From Bacteroidales bacterium (GTDB taxonomy: Bacteria; Bacteroidota; Bacteroidia; Bacteroidales; F082), in NCBI GenBank assembly GCA_017651645.1, contig JAGCCO010000003.1, positions 62,001 to 126,000 of the forward strand: a DNA stretch of 64,000 bases. The letters are read 5' to 3'. Within the stretch, counting starts at the first letter, position 1; each line of letters starts with the position of its first letter. A program made the translations under genes and the position numbers. This document shows, piece by piece, positions 48,656-56,512 of the stretch. The notes under the pieces are model-generated. The model saw only the letters and a program-made list of their open reading frames with translations. It was not told where the DNA came from and ran no database searches.

Positions 48656-49933
48656 ATGAAAACAACTATGAAATTACTGCTGATGCTGCTGGTAGCCACA
48701 AACATGTTGCTATGTGTGACTGCTTGCTCACAGAATGTTCAAAACCAAATGGAAAGAGAATGTGAGTCTGTCTTGAAAGAATTCAAAACCGTTTGTGATG
48801 CTGACGGTGGAGCATTATGGGGGCAGCACCTATTTGGCCCGACGATGTTTGTTGACCCTAACACAAGGTCGGTTGTGGCAAACAAACAAAACAAGGCCAA
48901 TTCCTTTGTTCAAAAGGGTGATCTGTTTTGTGGTCAACTTCCAGAAGAAATCAACCTTGCCAACACTTCATTGGATTATTGCGAAGAGCACTGGACTTGC
49001 GTGATGTGGGATAAGGGAAGAGACGCGATTTCAACTACGCACTTGCTTATCCACGAGAGTTGGCATCGCATTCAGAATGAAATAGGGATTCCGCCCATCG
49101 CCTCGCAAAATCAACACCTTGATGTAATGGAAGGCGCATTACTTATGAAACTGGAGTTGATGATTTTGGAGGATTTGCTGATAGAAAATGGTATAGACCA
49201 GCATCTGCATGATGCCTTGATGGTAAGGAAATATCGTCAGACAAAGTTCCCTGATGGGAACGAGAAACAATTTGAATGTCACGAAGGATTGGCCGAGTAC
49301 ACCGCCTATAAGTTGCTGCCCATCGATGAAAAGCTCAAGAAAGGAATCATTGCCGCTGCCATAAAGAAAGGTCTGGATGCTGACGGCTACTGCAATTCGT
49401 TTGCTTACTTGACAGGACCAGCATACGGTTTTGTCCTTGATGACATGATGCCGAATTGGAGAGACAGCATCCGCATAGGGATGACGATGCAGGATTTGTT
49501 GATGTCACGCATTAACCTGCCAGAGAGCGTTGATGAGGAGGATGTTATCAATTTGGCTGAAACCTATCAAGCCACGGAGTTCCTTCAGAGTGAAGGGAAT
49601 CGGCTTGAAGCCCAAATACTAATAGATGCAGCAATAAAAGACCGTTTTACAACTTCAAAATGGCTGATGATTCCCAATAATGGAATCAATTTCACCTTTA
49701 ACCCCAACGAGCATCTTGTAAAGTACGACAGCATCGGCACGATTTATCAGACGATGCGCCTTAGTGGAGATTTCGGCACCATAGAAACCGACAACGGCAT
49801 TATGATAACGTCTGATTGGTCTTGTTTCATCCTTCCCTATTCAGAAGGTGATCAAAACGTACAGATACGCCTGGAGACTGGTTATGCCATTGAAAAGGTT
49901 GATGATAAGGTATATCAGATTAAACCGAAATGA
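48656..49933 (+). CDS. Lipoprotein with HExxH metallopeptidase-like motif
   Basis: 425 residues from ATG 48656 (MKTTMKLLLML), lipobox VTACS. A possible zinc site is LLIHESWHRIQNE (His133, Glu134, His137), with a second acidic/His cluster CHEGLAEYTAY (His209 to Glu213) that could supply the third ligand, as in gluzincin-like peptidases. Five adjacent codons ahead in the same frame come from the leader repeat and are rejected. I do not recognise a named family; peptidase activity is inferred from the motif alone. Confidence 0.72.
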   Translation: MKTTMKLLLMLLVATNMLLCVTACSQNVQNQMERECESVLKEFKTVCDADGGALWGQHLFGPTMFVDPNTRSVVANKQNKANSFVQKGDLFCGQLPEEINLANTSLDYCEEHWTCVMWDKGRDAISTTHLLIHESWHRIQNEIGIPPIASQNQHLDVMEGALLMKLELMILEDLLIENGIDQHLHDALMVRKYRQTKFPDGNEKQFECHEGLAEYTAYKLLPIDEKLKKGIIAAAIKKGLDADGYCNSFAYLTGPAYGFVLDDMMPNWRDSIRIGMTMQDLLMSRINLPESVDEEDVINLAETYQATEFLQSEGNRLEAQILIDAAIKDRFTTSKWLMIPNNGINFTFNPNEHLVKYDSIGTIYQTMRLSGDFGTIETDNGIMITSDWSCFILPYSEGDQNVQIRLETGYAIEKVDDKVYQIKPK

Positions 49934-49942
49934 ATTAGGTAC

Positions 49943-50075
49943 ACCAAAGCCATCGAGAGCCTTGGCCGCTCTATCGGCGACAAGGGGTGGATTGAGGCTT
50001 TCTTTGGCTTTTTTTCGCTATGCGTGTTATCGTGCTAACGACGGTGGGACTAATAGGACAGATAAGACTAATAGG
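49943..50075 (+). repeat. Leader repeat R2, long form with 80-bp block
   Basis: An 80-bp block (ACCAAAGCCATCGAGAGCC... ending TTTGGCTTTTTTTCG) is followed by the short leader core (GTGCTAACGACGGTGGGACT). The block recurs almost unchanged at 52533-52612. Confidence 0.85.
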
Positions 50076-50078
50076 AAT

Positions 50079-50261
50079 ATGAAAACGACAAGGATATTCG
50101 CCCTGATGGCAGTTCTGATTTTGGCTGGATGCCGGGAAGGAAGAGACAAGGAATTGCCGCAAATGCCTGCCAGTGTTGACACCTCGGAATTCGATGGGGC
50201 TTATTATGAACGGATGCGGGTGTTTGAGGGGTTGTGCCCGGATGTGGAGCTGGATAAGTGA
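50079..50261 (+). CDS. Very small lipoprotein
   Basis: 60 residues from ATG 50079, four bases after leader repeat R2. The N-terminus MKTTRIFALMAVLILAGC is a complete lipoprotein signal (Cys18) and matches the start of the other cassette genes. The mature part has only about 42 residues (REGRDKELPQM...LCPDVELDK) and resembles no family. It may be a true small lipoprotein or a truncated relic whose leader cassette survived. Confidence 0.55.
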   Translation: MKTTRIFALMAVLILAGCREGRDKELPQMPASVDTSEFDGAYYERMRVFEGLCPDVELDK

Positions 50262-50289
50262 AGGGGGATTGGATTTTTTTTTCGATATT

Positions 50290-50350
50290 TGTGCTATCGT
50301 ACTATCGTGCTAACGACAGTGGGACTAATAAGACAAATAAGACTAATAAA
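50290..50350 (+). repeat. Leader repeat R3
   Basis: GTGCTATCGTACTATCGTGC then TAACGACAGTGGGACTAATA, ahead of the 50362 gene; preceded by a run of nine T. Confidence 0.82.
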
Positions 50351-50361
50351 CAAATATGAAT

Positions 50362-52026
50362 ATGAAAACGACGAAATTTTATACCCTGCTTGCGTTCCTG
50401 CTGATGGCGGGAGGGGTGACGATGCAGGCGCAGGAGTGGGAATTTGCCAACGAGTTTTCCTATTCCAGCGAAGAGTGCATGACGAGTTTTGATGCGACTG
50501 AATTGTCAGACGGGACAATCGCCGTAAGCTCAGTGCATTATTTCAAAAGTGGAGAGGGCGATTTCTATTCTTATCATTCGGCTGCACGGAAGTTGTCAGC
50601 AGACGGCGAAATGCTTGCCGAAAAGAGCTATTTCAGGGAAAGTTACTTCTCGCCGAACATTCCTTTTCTCATTGAAAATCCAAATGGAGGTCTTTATTTG
50701 CTGGCCACCTACAGCCCCGACCATGACTATACCTATTTCAATTATTTCAAGAATTATGACAATCCTCCGGACAAGGCTATCATCGGGCTTTACAGACTGG
50801 ATGAAAACCTTGAAATTGAGGAGAGTTTCGAGCATGATTTTGTGATTGACACCTTTGAAAAACATGATGCACAATGGAATTGGCTACCCAACGAGAACAG
50901 CGGACATATCTATGTGTTTTCTGCTTTTGAAGATGAAGGCAGCATCATTGGCGGTTATATCAAGACCATCAGCCACGGGAATGAGAACCAGGAATGGCAT
51001 GACTCAATCTTTTTCTTCAGAATGAACTTTGAAGGAGTGTTTGAAGACAGGGTTGGGTATGAGATGACAACGAGAGGTGGTGCCGTGTCGTATGTATATC
51101 GGCGCAACCATATAGTAAAGGATGACGCAGGATATTTGTTTTATATCCAAGGGAGAAGCTGCTTGGCTGACTTCTCGCCGAATGTCAACAGGCAGGGCTG
51201 TGTGTTTAGGTTGGAAGAGCATCTCAACATTCAGGACGTGAGAGAGTTTCGCCATATCGACTATAGCCAAATGCCTGACAACACTTTTTACAATATCACC
51301 GTCAAGCGCAGCAAGCACAACACAACTTATCTTGCCACTTCCTCCAAATCGAAATCCGATCCAGGACAAGACGAGGACTGCCGATTTTATGAGTATGATG
51401 ACAGCGGAAGTACGGTTTCTGTTGTGAATCATATCATTAGGAAAACCGACCAATGGGACATGCCTGCCATGCTGAAAGGCGTGGACTTGGGTAATGACAA
51501 CACCGTGTATTTTGCCTACACTTTGAATGTGGGCTTATACAATGATTTAGATTCGTGGATGATGATTGAGCGTTTGGATGCCAATTTTGACACAATTTCA
51601 ACGGTGTATTATGATTTGGGAGGATATGATAACATCCACAGTGAGGCATACGGTATTACATCTTTGCGTGACGGTGGCATTTTGCTAACTTTCTCCTCAA
51701 AAAACTTAAACAACTCTGACCAACGCTGGACCACCGTCACCAAATTCCCTGCCGAGGCCTTTGTGGGTATCGAGGAGGCGCATGAGAATGGTTTGAAAGT
51801 AGCCATCGCCTATCCTAATCCGGGGAAGGATGTGCTGAATATCCGCACGGGGTTGCGGGATGCTTGGGTGGAGGTGTATGATATGAATGGGAGGCTGGTT
51901 CATAGACAGGACATTACGGAGAACGTGACGGGGATTGATGCTGGAGATTGGGCTGAAGGGGTTTATGTTTGGAAGGTGATATCAAACGGCAAATTAGCGG
52001 AAACGGGAAAGTGGATTAAGGAGTGA
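50362..52026 (+). CDS. Secreted T9SS cargo protein
   Basis: 554 residues from ATG 50362; a Met two codons earlier is also possible. The signal peptide MKTTKFYTLLAFLLMAGG...MQAQ is nearly the same DNA as in the 47111 gene. The body of about 430 residues has repeated beta-strand phrases (IFVFSAFEDEG, TVYFAYTLNVGLYND, GGILLTFSSKNLNN) suggesting a propeller. The last about 75 residues (VAIAYPNPGKDVLNI to ETGKWIKE) are a type A T9SS sorting domain. Function unknown; surface or secreted location is well supported. Confidence 0.85.
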   Translation: MKTTKFYTLLAFLLMAGGVTMQAQEWEFANEFSYSSEECMTSFDATELSDGTIAVSSVHYFKSGEGDFYSYHSAARKLSADGEMLAEKSYFRESYFSPNIPFLIENPNGGLYLLATYSPDHDYTYFNYFKNYDNPPDKAIIGLYRLDENLEIEESFEHDFVIDTFEKHDAQWNWLPNENSGHIYVFSAFEDEGSIIGGYIKTISHGNENQEWHDSIFFFRMNFEGVFEDRVGYEMTTRGGAVSYVYRRNHIVKDDAGYLFYIQGRSCLADFSPNVNRQGCVFRLEEHLNIQDVREFRHIDYSQMPDNTFYNITVKRSKHNTTYLATSSKSKSDPGQDEDCRFYEYDDSGSTVSVVNHIIRKTDQWDMPAMLKGVDLGNDNTVYFAYTLNVGLYNDLDSWMMIERLDANFDTISTVYYDLGGYDNIHSEAYGITSLRDGGILLTFSSKNLNNSDQRWTTVTKFPAEAFVGIEEAHENGLKVAIAYPNPGKDVLNIRTGLRDAWVEVYDMNGRLVHRQDITENVTGIDAGDWAEGVYVWKVISNGKLAETGKWIKE

Positions 52027-52032
52027 CTCGAC

Positions 52033-52060
52033 TCCCCCTGGCCCCCTCTGAGAGGGGGAA
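52033..52060. repeat. CCCCCTGGCCCCCTC...AGGGGG hairpin element
   Basis: A C-rich inverted repeat (CCCCCTCT/AGAGGGGG) just after the 50362 gene stop. Similar G/C-run palindromes are scattered in Bacteroidota genomes. It may also help end transcription. Confidence 0.6.
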
Positions 52061-52063
52061 GCG

Positions 52064-52128
52064 TTATACGTGCTTACGTGCTATCGTGCTAACGAAGTGG
52101 GACTAATAGGACAAATAAGACTAATAAA
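52064..52128 (+). repeat. Leader repeat R4
   Basis: ATACGTGCTTACGTGCTATC then GTGCTAACGAAGTGGGACTA and two GACTAATA/GACAAATAA units, 17 bases before the 52146 gene. The most complete short-form copy. Confidence 0.85.
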
Positions 52129-52145
52129 ACGTAAAATATAAAACG

Positions 52146-52514
52146 ATGAAAAAGACAATTAGACTAATGCTGATGCTGCTGGTTGTGGCAGGCATGATGA
52201 CCGTATCTTCATGTAAAAAGGAGAAGGTGTTACCGGAAAAAATCACCGTTAGTGGCTATGTAACCTATGATGACGGACAACCCTTTGTGGACGTTCATGT
52301 TTTGTTGTGTTCAAGCACCTTCATGGGTCCGAGCATTCCCTTAGGCGAAACCATTTACACCGACGAGCTTGGCCATTACGAGGTTGAATTCAAACCTGAT
52401 AAAGACTATACTTACAAATTGATCTTCGAAAGTCACCAGTATTACCACAGCTACAGTTTGACTAAATGGGAAGCAGTACAGGAACACGATGTTGTATGGG
52501 AGAAAATAGAGTAA
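52146..52514 (+). CDS. Lipoprotein with carboxypeptidase-regulatory-like domain
   Basis: 122 residues. Lipobox TVSSC (Cys about 23). The mature part is one Ig-like CarboxypepD_reg domain (ITVSGYVTYDDGQPFVDVHV, TDELGHYEVEFKPDKDYTYKL). Such stand-alone domains often bind or dock at the outer membrane. Preceded by leader repeat R4 and followed by the long repeat R5. Confidence 0.78.
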   Translation: MKKTIRLMLMLLVVAGMMTVSSCKKEKVLPEKITVSGYVTYDDGQPFVDVHVLLCSSTFMGPSIPLGETIYTDELGHYEVEFKPDKDYTYKLIFESHQYYHSYSLTKWEAVQEHDVVWEKIE

Positions 52515-52532
52515 CTAAGCAAATTCCAGCCT

Positions 52533-52660
52533 TACCAAAGCCATCGAGAGCCTTGGCCGCTCTATCGGCGACAAGGGGTGGATTGGGGCTTTCTTTGGCT
52601 TTTTTTCGGTATGCGAGCTATCGTGCTCACGAAATGGGACTTATAGGACAAATAAGACAG
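52533..52660 (+). repeat. Leader repeat R5, long form
   Basis: Same 80-bp block as R2 (ACCAAAGCCATCGAGAGCC... to TTTTTTTCGG), then a diverged short core (GCTCACGAAATGGGACTTAT), ending a few bases before the 52669 gene. Confidence 0.85.
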
Positions 52661-52668
52661 ATATGAAT

Positions 52669-53235
52669 ATGAAAACGACGAGGATTTACACGCTGATTGC
52701 AATGATGGTGATGTTGGCGTTTCCTTCATGTGCCATCATTGAAATCAATGGCTTGGGAAACGATTACAAAGACTTGACCGAAAGCCAAAAGGCGTTGGTG
52801 CTTCCATTGGAGCGTTTTGAAGACGCGCAGCCAGGATGGGTTTACAAACTGACCATGCCGATGCTGAAGGAAGAGCTGGAGAAGCAGCCCAAGGCCATTG
52901 TGCGGGTTTTCAATCCAGCCTGTAGGGGCAATGCCTGCAAGCCGCTTTCGTCGTTTCAGCAGTATGCGCAAGAAAACGGATATGTGCTATACCAAGTGAT
53001 GATTAGTTATGCAGGGCTTGGGGATGCGGTTGCACAATCGGCGGAGTTTCCGCTGTTTGTCATCGACAACGATTATTATAGAACTTCCTTGCAGCCGCTT
53101 TATGTGCGTTATTTCACCAACGAATTGGTGGGACTGCCACGGAAGACGAAAGAGCGGGATGTGCCGGAAGAACTGGTAGGGCAATTCTACTTTTTTGAGG
53201 ATGGGAAGCTGATGAAGGTAACGGATGAATTATAG
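52669..53235 (+). CDS. Lipoprotein, possibly thioredoxin-fold
   Basis: 188 residues from ATG 52669 (MKTTRIYTLIAMM); MNM two codons earlier is an alternative. The lipobox is FPSCA. The segment AIVRVFNPACRGNACKPLSSFQQYA followed by GYVLYQVMISYA and FPLFVIDNDYY has the strand-helix-strand order of a thioredoxin-like fold, with a C-x-x-x-x-C rather than CxxC arrangement. A redox role is only a suggestion. Preceded by R5. Confidence 0.65.
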   Translation: MKTTRIYTLIAMMVMLAFPSCAIIEINGLGNDYKDLTESQKALVLPLERFEDAQPGWVYKLTMPMLKEELEKQPKAIVRVFNPACRGNACKPLSSFQQYAQENGYVLYQVMISYAGLGDAVAQSAEFPLFVIDNDYYRTSLQPLYVRYFTNELVGLPRKTKERDVPEELVGQFYFFEDGKLMKVTDEL

Positions 53236-53244
53236 ACTTGTGCA

Positions 53245-53280
53245 TCGTTATACGTGCTATTGTGCTTATGAAGTGGGGCA
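53245..53280 (+). repeat. Leader repeat R6, degraded copy
   Basis: TTATACGTGCTATTGTGCTTATGAAGTGGGGC resembles the first half of R4; the GACTAATA part is lost. It lies about 70 bases ahead of the DUF4249 gene. Confidence 0.6.
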
Positions 53281-53348
53281 ATATATTATTTCCGTTGAGC
53301 GTTGAAAGTATTAGCAATTAAAGTGTAAACAACCAAATAATAACCATA

Positions 53349-54257
53349 ATGAGAGTTTGCAGATTTGTTTTATTCTTCTTGGCTGCTTTAATTATCGCTT
53401 CCTGCAGCCGAATCGATGAAGTTGACATCAACAGTTTCAATCAGCCGGATGGCGAGGTCTTAAACGGCACCGTCGCCGTGTTTGGCAATGTGACCACCGA
53501 AATGCGGCAACACTGCGTCACCGTTTCGCCCGTCCATCAATGGGGTGACACCCCGAATGCTATGCCTGAAATCAACCGCGTCTTCGTGCTTTGCGGCAAC
53601 GACACGATTCCTTATATGGAAAAGGCAGTTGACCGCAGCAGCATGGTTTTCGTTTCGGAGCAACCCTTCAAAGGAGAGGTGGGCAAGACCTACAAACTCG
53701 TCATTGAGACTCCTACGGGCGACATCACTGCCGAGGACTATCTGGCGCCTTTGGGCGACACGGATTACCTCCCAATCATCAAGGACCACACAAAAGTGAG
53801 GAGTTATCAGATGCAATCGGGCAAGATGGCGCATGAATTCCAGTTTGACAAACACATCTATACCGTTGGGGAACAACCTGTCATTTGCGGCCTGACCTTC
53901 CGTCAGCCGGAGGATTTCCCCATCGACAGCATCGAAAGCGTATCGTTCGTCCATAACGATATGTCGCTCTCGGCACTGTTTACTGCCAGATTGTTCTGGT
54001 ATTCCTATCATGTCACGGAAGATCATCTCGACCAAAACGAGACTTTCATCACTTGTTCGGTCTCGCCCGAATTCTACACCTTCCTGTTGGATGTCTTCAA
54101 CGAAGACGACTGGAGTTTGGGCCTGTTCGCCACCATTTCGGGCAATGTGCGAGGCAATGTCAAGAACGGCTACGGCTATTTCTTCGCTTCCGATGTGCGA
54201 CGCCAACCTTTTACTTATCACGAAATCTACAACTCCCTCACCCCCGAAAACGAATAA
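53349..54257 (+). CDS. DUF4249 lipoprotein
   Basis: 302 residues with lipobox IASCS (Cys about 19). The composition and motifs (VLNGTVAVFGNVTTEMRQ, EVGKTYKLVIETPTGDITAE, SPEFYTFLLDVFN, GYGYFFASDVRRQPFTYH) fit DUF4249. The family is nearly always next to a TonB-dependent receptor and is probably its surface-exposed partner, similar in role to SusD. Here the receptor starts three bases after the stop. Substrate unknown. Confidence 0.85.
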   Translation: MRVCRFVLFFLAALIIASCSRIDEVDINSFNQPDGEVLNGTVAVFGNVTTEMRQHCVTVSPVHQWGDTPNAMPEINRVFVLCGNDTIPYMEKAVDRSSMVFVSEQPFKGEVGKTYKLVIETPTGDITAEDYLAPLGDTDYLPIIKDHTKVRSYQMQSGKMAHEFQFDKHIYTVGEQPVICGLTFRQPEDFPIDSIESVSFVHNDMSLSALFTARLFWYSYHVTEDHLDQNETFITCSVSPEFYTFLLDVFNEDDWSLGLFATISGNVRGNVKNGYGYFFASDVRRQPFTYHEIYNSLTPENE

Positions 54258-54260
54258 GCC

Positions 54261-56501
54261 ATGAAACGTATCCTCATCACCATATTATTCTTTGCCTCTT
54301 TTGTTTGTCTTCAAGCACAGACCTATACCCTTAGCGGCCACATCACCGATGCCGTCACGGGCGAAACGCTTATCGGTGCCACATTATATGAGGCCTCCTC
54401 TCAAACAGGCACCTCTGCCAACGGCTACGGCTTCTATTCGCTGCGTTTGCCAGCTGGAAAACACAAACTGCAATGCGCCTATTTGGGCTATGACACCAAA
54501 GAGATTGAAGTTCAACTCAATGCCGACCAAACCTTGGAAATCAAGTTGGAGGAAAACGCTGTGGGTTTGGGCGAAATCACTGTTGAGGCGGCCACTTTGG
54601 AGCGCCCGCAGAAACAGAACGAGTTCCACGCCGAGATGCTGACCATCCAATCGATACGGAAACTGCCGAGCGTGTTTGGCGAAGCCGACATCCTCAAGGC
54701 GGTGCAGATGCAGTCGGGCGTGAAGACCATCGGCGACGCCTCGTCGGGACTGCTCGTGCGCGGCGGCACCAGCGACCAGAACCTCATCCTCATCGACGAG
54801 GCACCCATCTACAACCCCTCGCACCTCTTCGGCATGATCTCCATCTTCAACCCCGAAGCCGTGAACCAGGTGACGCTCTACAAGAGCAACATGCCCGCGC
54901 AATACGGCGGTCGCGTCTCGGCCGTCCTCGACTGCAAGATGAAAGAAGGCAACATGAACTACCATGATTTTTCGGTGGCGTTGAGTCCCTTCGCGGCTAC
55001 ACTCACGGCCAACGGCCCCATCGTCAAAGAGAAGGCTTCATACCTGGTTTCGGCACGCAGGAGTTTCATCGACTTTTTCGTGAAGCCTAACGAAAGCATG
55101 CCGCTTGTCCCGAAGTTTTATGACCTGAACGCGAAAATCAACACCAAAATCGGGAAGAACGACCGTATTTATCTCTCGTTCTATCGAGGCCACGATGTCA
55201 TTGAGTCCATGGGCGGCATCGACCAATCGCAAGGCATGTACAACACCTGGGGCAACACTTCCGGCACCTTGCGCTGGACGCACAACTTCGGCAGCCGCTG
55301 GTTCCTCAACACAGCCTTCATCGTCAGCGATTACAGCAACGACCTCGACTACCAATTCAAAAGACGCAAATTCAACTGGCGCACAGGCATTTCCGACCTC
55401 AACCTGAAAGCCGCATTGAGTTATTACATCGCCCCTGATTGTGAACTCCGCATTGGCGCAGGTGCCATCCGCCATGCCTTCACTCCTGGAGAGTCCGACA
55501 GCATCGGGATGAGTCTGCCGCATTATCAGGCGATGGAGTATTCCGCATACGTGTTGAACGACTGGAAACCCATACGCTGGTTGGGTTTCAACTATGGTGT
55601 ACACCTGTCGGCCTTCCAGCCCTTGAACAGCGACGAGAAACTGATGGTTTATCCCGAACCACGTGCGAGCATGAATGTCATCCTGAACGAGAACACCTCG
55701 CTGAAAGCCGGCTATGCAAGGAATGTGCAATACATCCAAGTGCTGCAAAACACTGCTTTGGACTATCAGTCATTAGAGACTTGGTTCCCGGCTGTCAATG
55801 GCTTGAAACCTGTCATTGCCGATGTGGTTTCGGGTGGCTGTTTCCTCGATTTCGGTGGACAGTATTCCGCTTCGGCTGAACTCTATTACAAGAAAGGCCA
55901 AAACCAAATCGACTTCATCGACCATGCGCAACTCATCAGTAACCCGAATGTCATCAACCAAGTGAGGAGCGGCAATTCCAAAGCCTACGGCCTGGAACTG
56001 AACCTTTCGAAAAATGCCGGAAAGTTCACGGGAGCGATGAGTTACACCTATTCGCGAGTGATTTACACCATTGACGGCATCAACGACGGCAATCCCTATT
56101 CGGCTTTGTCAGACATCCCGCACGACTTCCGCATCAACGGATGTTACCAGTTCGCGCCGCGATGGAGTGCGAGTGCGGCTTGGCAGTATTCCAGCGGTCA
56201 TCCCGTCACCTTGCCTGTGGGTTTCTACGAGTACATGGGGCAGACTGTTCCGATTTACACCGAACGCAACGCAAGCCGCACACCTGCCTATCATCGCCTC
56301 GACCTTTCGTGCGCCTATCATTCGCCGAAATACAGAAGCGGCTTCAACTGGAGCGCGAGTGTCGGAGTTTTTAACGCCTACAACCGCCTGAACCCGTTGG
56401 GGTATCAGTTTGAGACCGATATTGAATCAGGCGAGATGCGGGCATACGCTTACTCGATGTTTGGGATTCTGCCTAATGTTTCGCTGCGGGCGGGGTGGTA
56501 A
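54261..56501 (+). CDS. TonB-dependent receptor with carboxypeptidase-regulatory domain
   Basis: 746 residues. The signal peptide ends LQAQT, followed by a CarboxypepD_reg domain (about 22-100, YTLSGHITDAVTGETLIG). The plug domain (VLKAVQMQSGV-like region, LLVRGGTSDQNLILIDE) comes next, then a 22-strand barrel ending FGILPNVSLRAGW, whose terminal Trp fits an outer-membrane protein. It is shorter than SusC (about 1000), and belongs to the smaller class paired with DUF4249. It imports an unknown ligand using TonB-ExbBD energy. Confidence 0.92.
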   Translation: MKRILITILFFASFVCLQAQTYTLSGHITDAVTGETLIGATLYEASSQTGTSANGYGFYSLRLPAGKHKLQCAYLGYDTKEIEVQLNADQTLEIKLEENAVGLGEITVEAATLERPQKQNEFHAEMLTIQSIRKLPSVFGEADILKAVQMQSGVKTIGDASSGLLVRGGTSDQNLILIDEAPIYNPSHLFGMISIFNPEAVNQVTLYKSNMPAQYGGRVSAVLDCKMKEGNMNYHDFSVALSPFAATLTANGPIVKEKASYLVSARRSFIDFFVKPNESMPLVPKFYDLNAKINTKIGKNDRIYLSFYRGHDVIESMGGIDQSQGMYNTWGNTSGTLRWTHNFGSRWFLNTAFIVSDYSNDLDYQFKRRKFNWRTGISDLNLKAALSYYIAPDCELRIGAGAIRHAFTPGESDSIGMSLPHYQAMEYSAYVLNDWKPIRWLGFNYGVHLSAFQPLNSDEKLMVYPEPRASMNVILNENTSLKAGYARNVQYIQVLQNTALDYQSLETWFPAVNGLKPVIADVVSGGCFLDFGGQYSASAELYYKKGQNQIDFIDHAQLISNPNVINQVRSGNSKAYGLELNLSKNAGKFTGAMSYTYSRVIYTIDGINDGNPYSALSDIPHDFRINGCYQFAPRWSASAAWQYSSGHPVTLPVGFYEYMGQTVPIYTERNASRTPAYHRLDLSCAYHSPKYRSGFNWSASVGVFNAYNRLNPLGYQFETDIESGEMRAYAYSMFGILPNVSLRAGW

Positions 56502-56512
56502 AGAAATGATTC

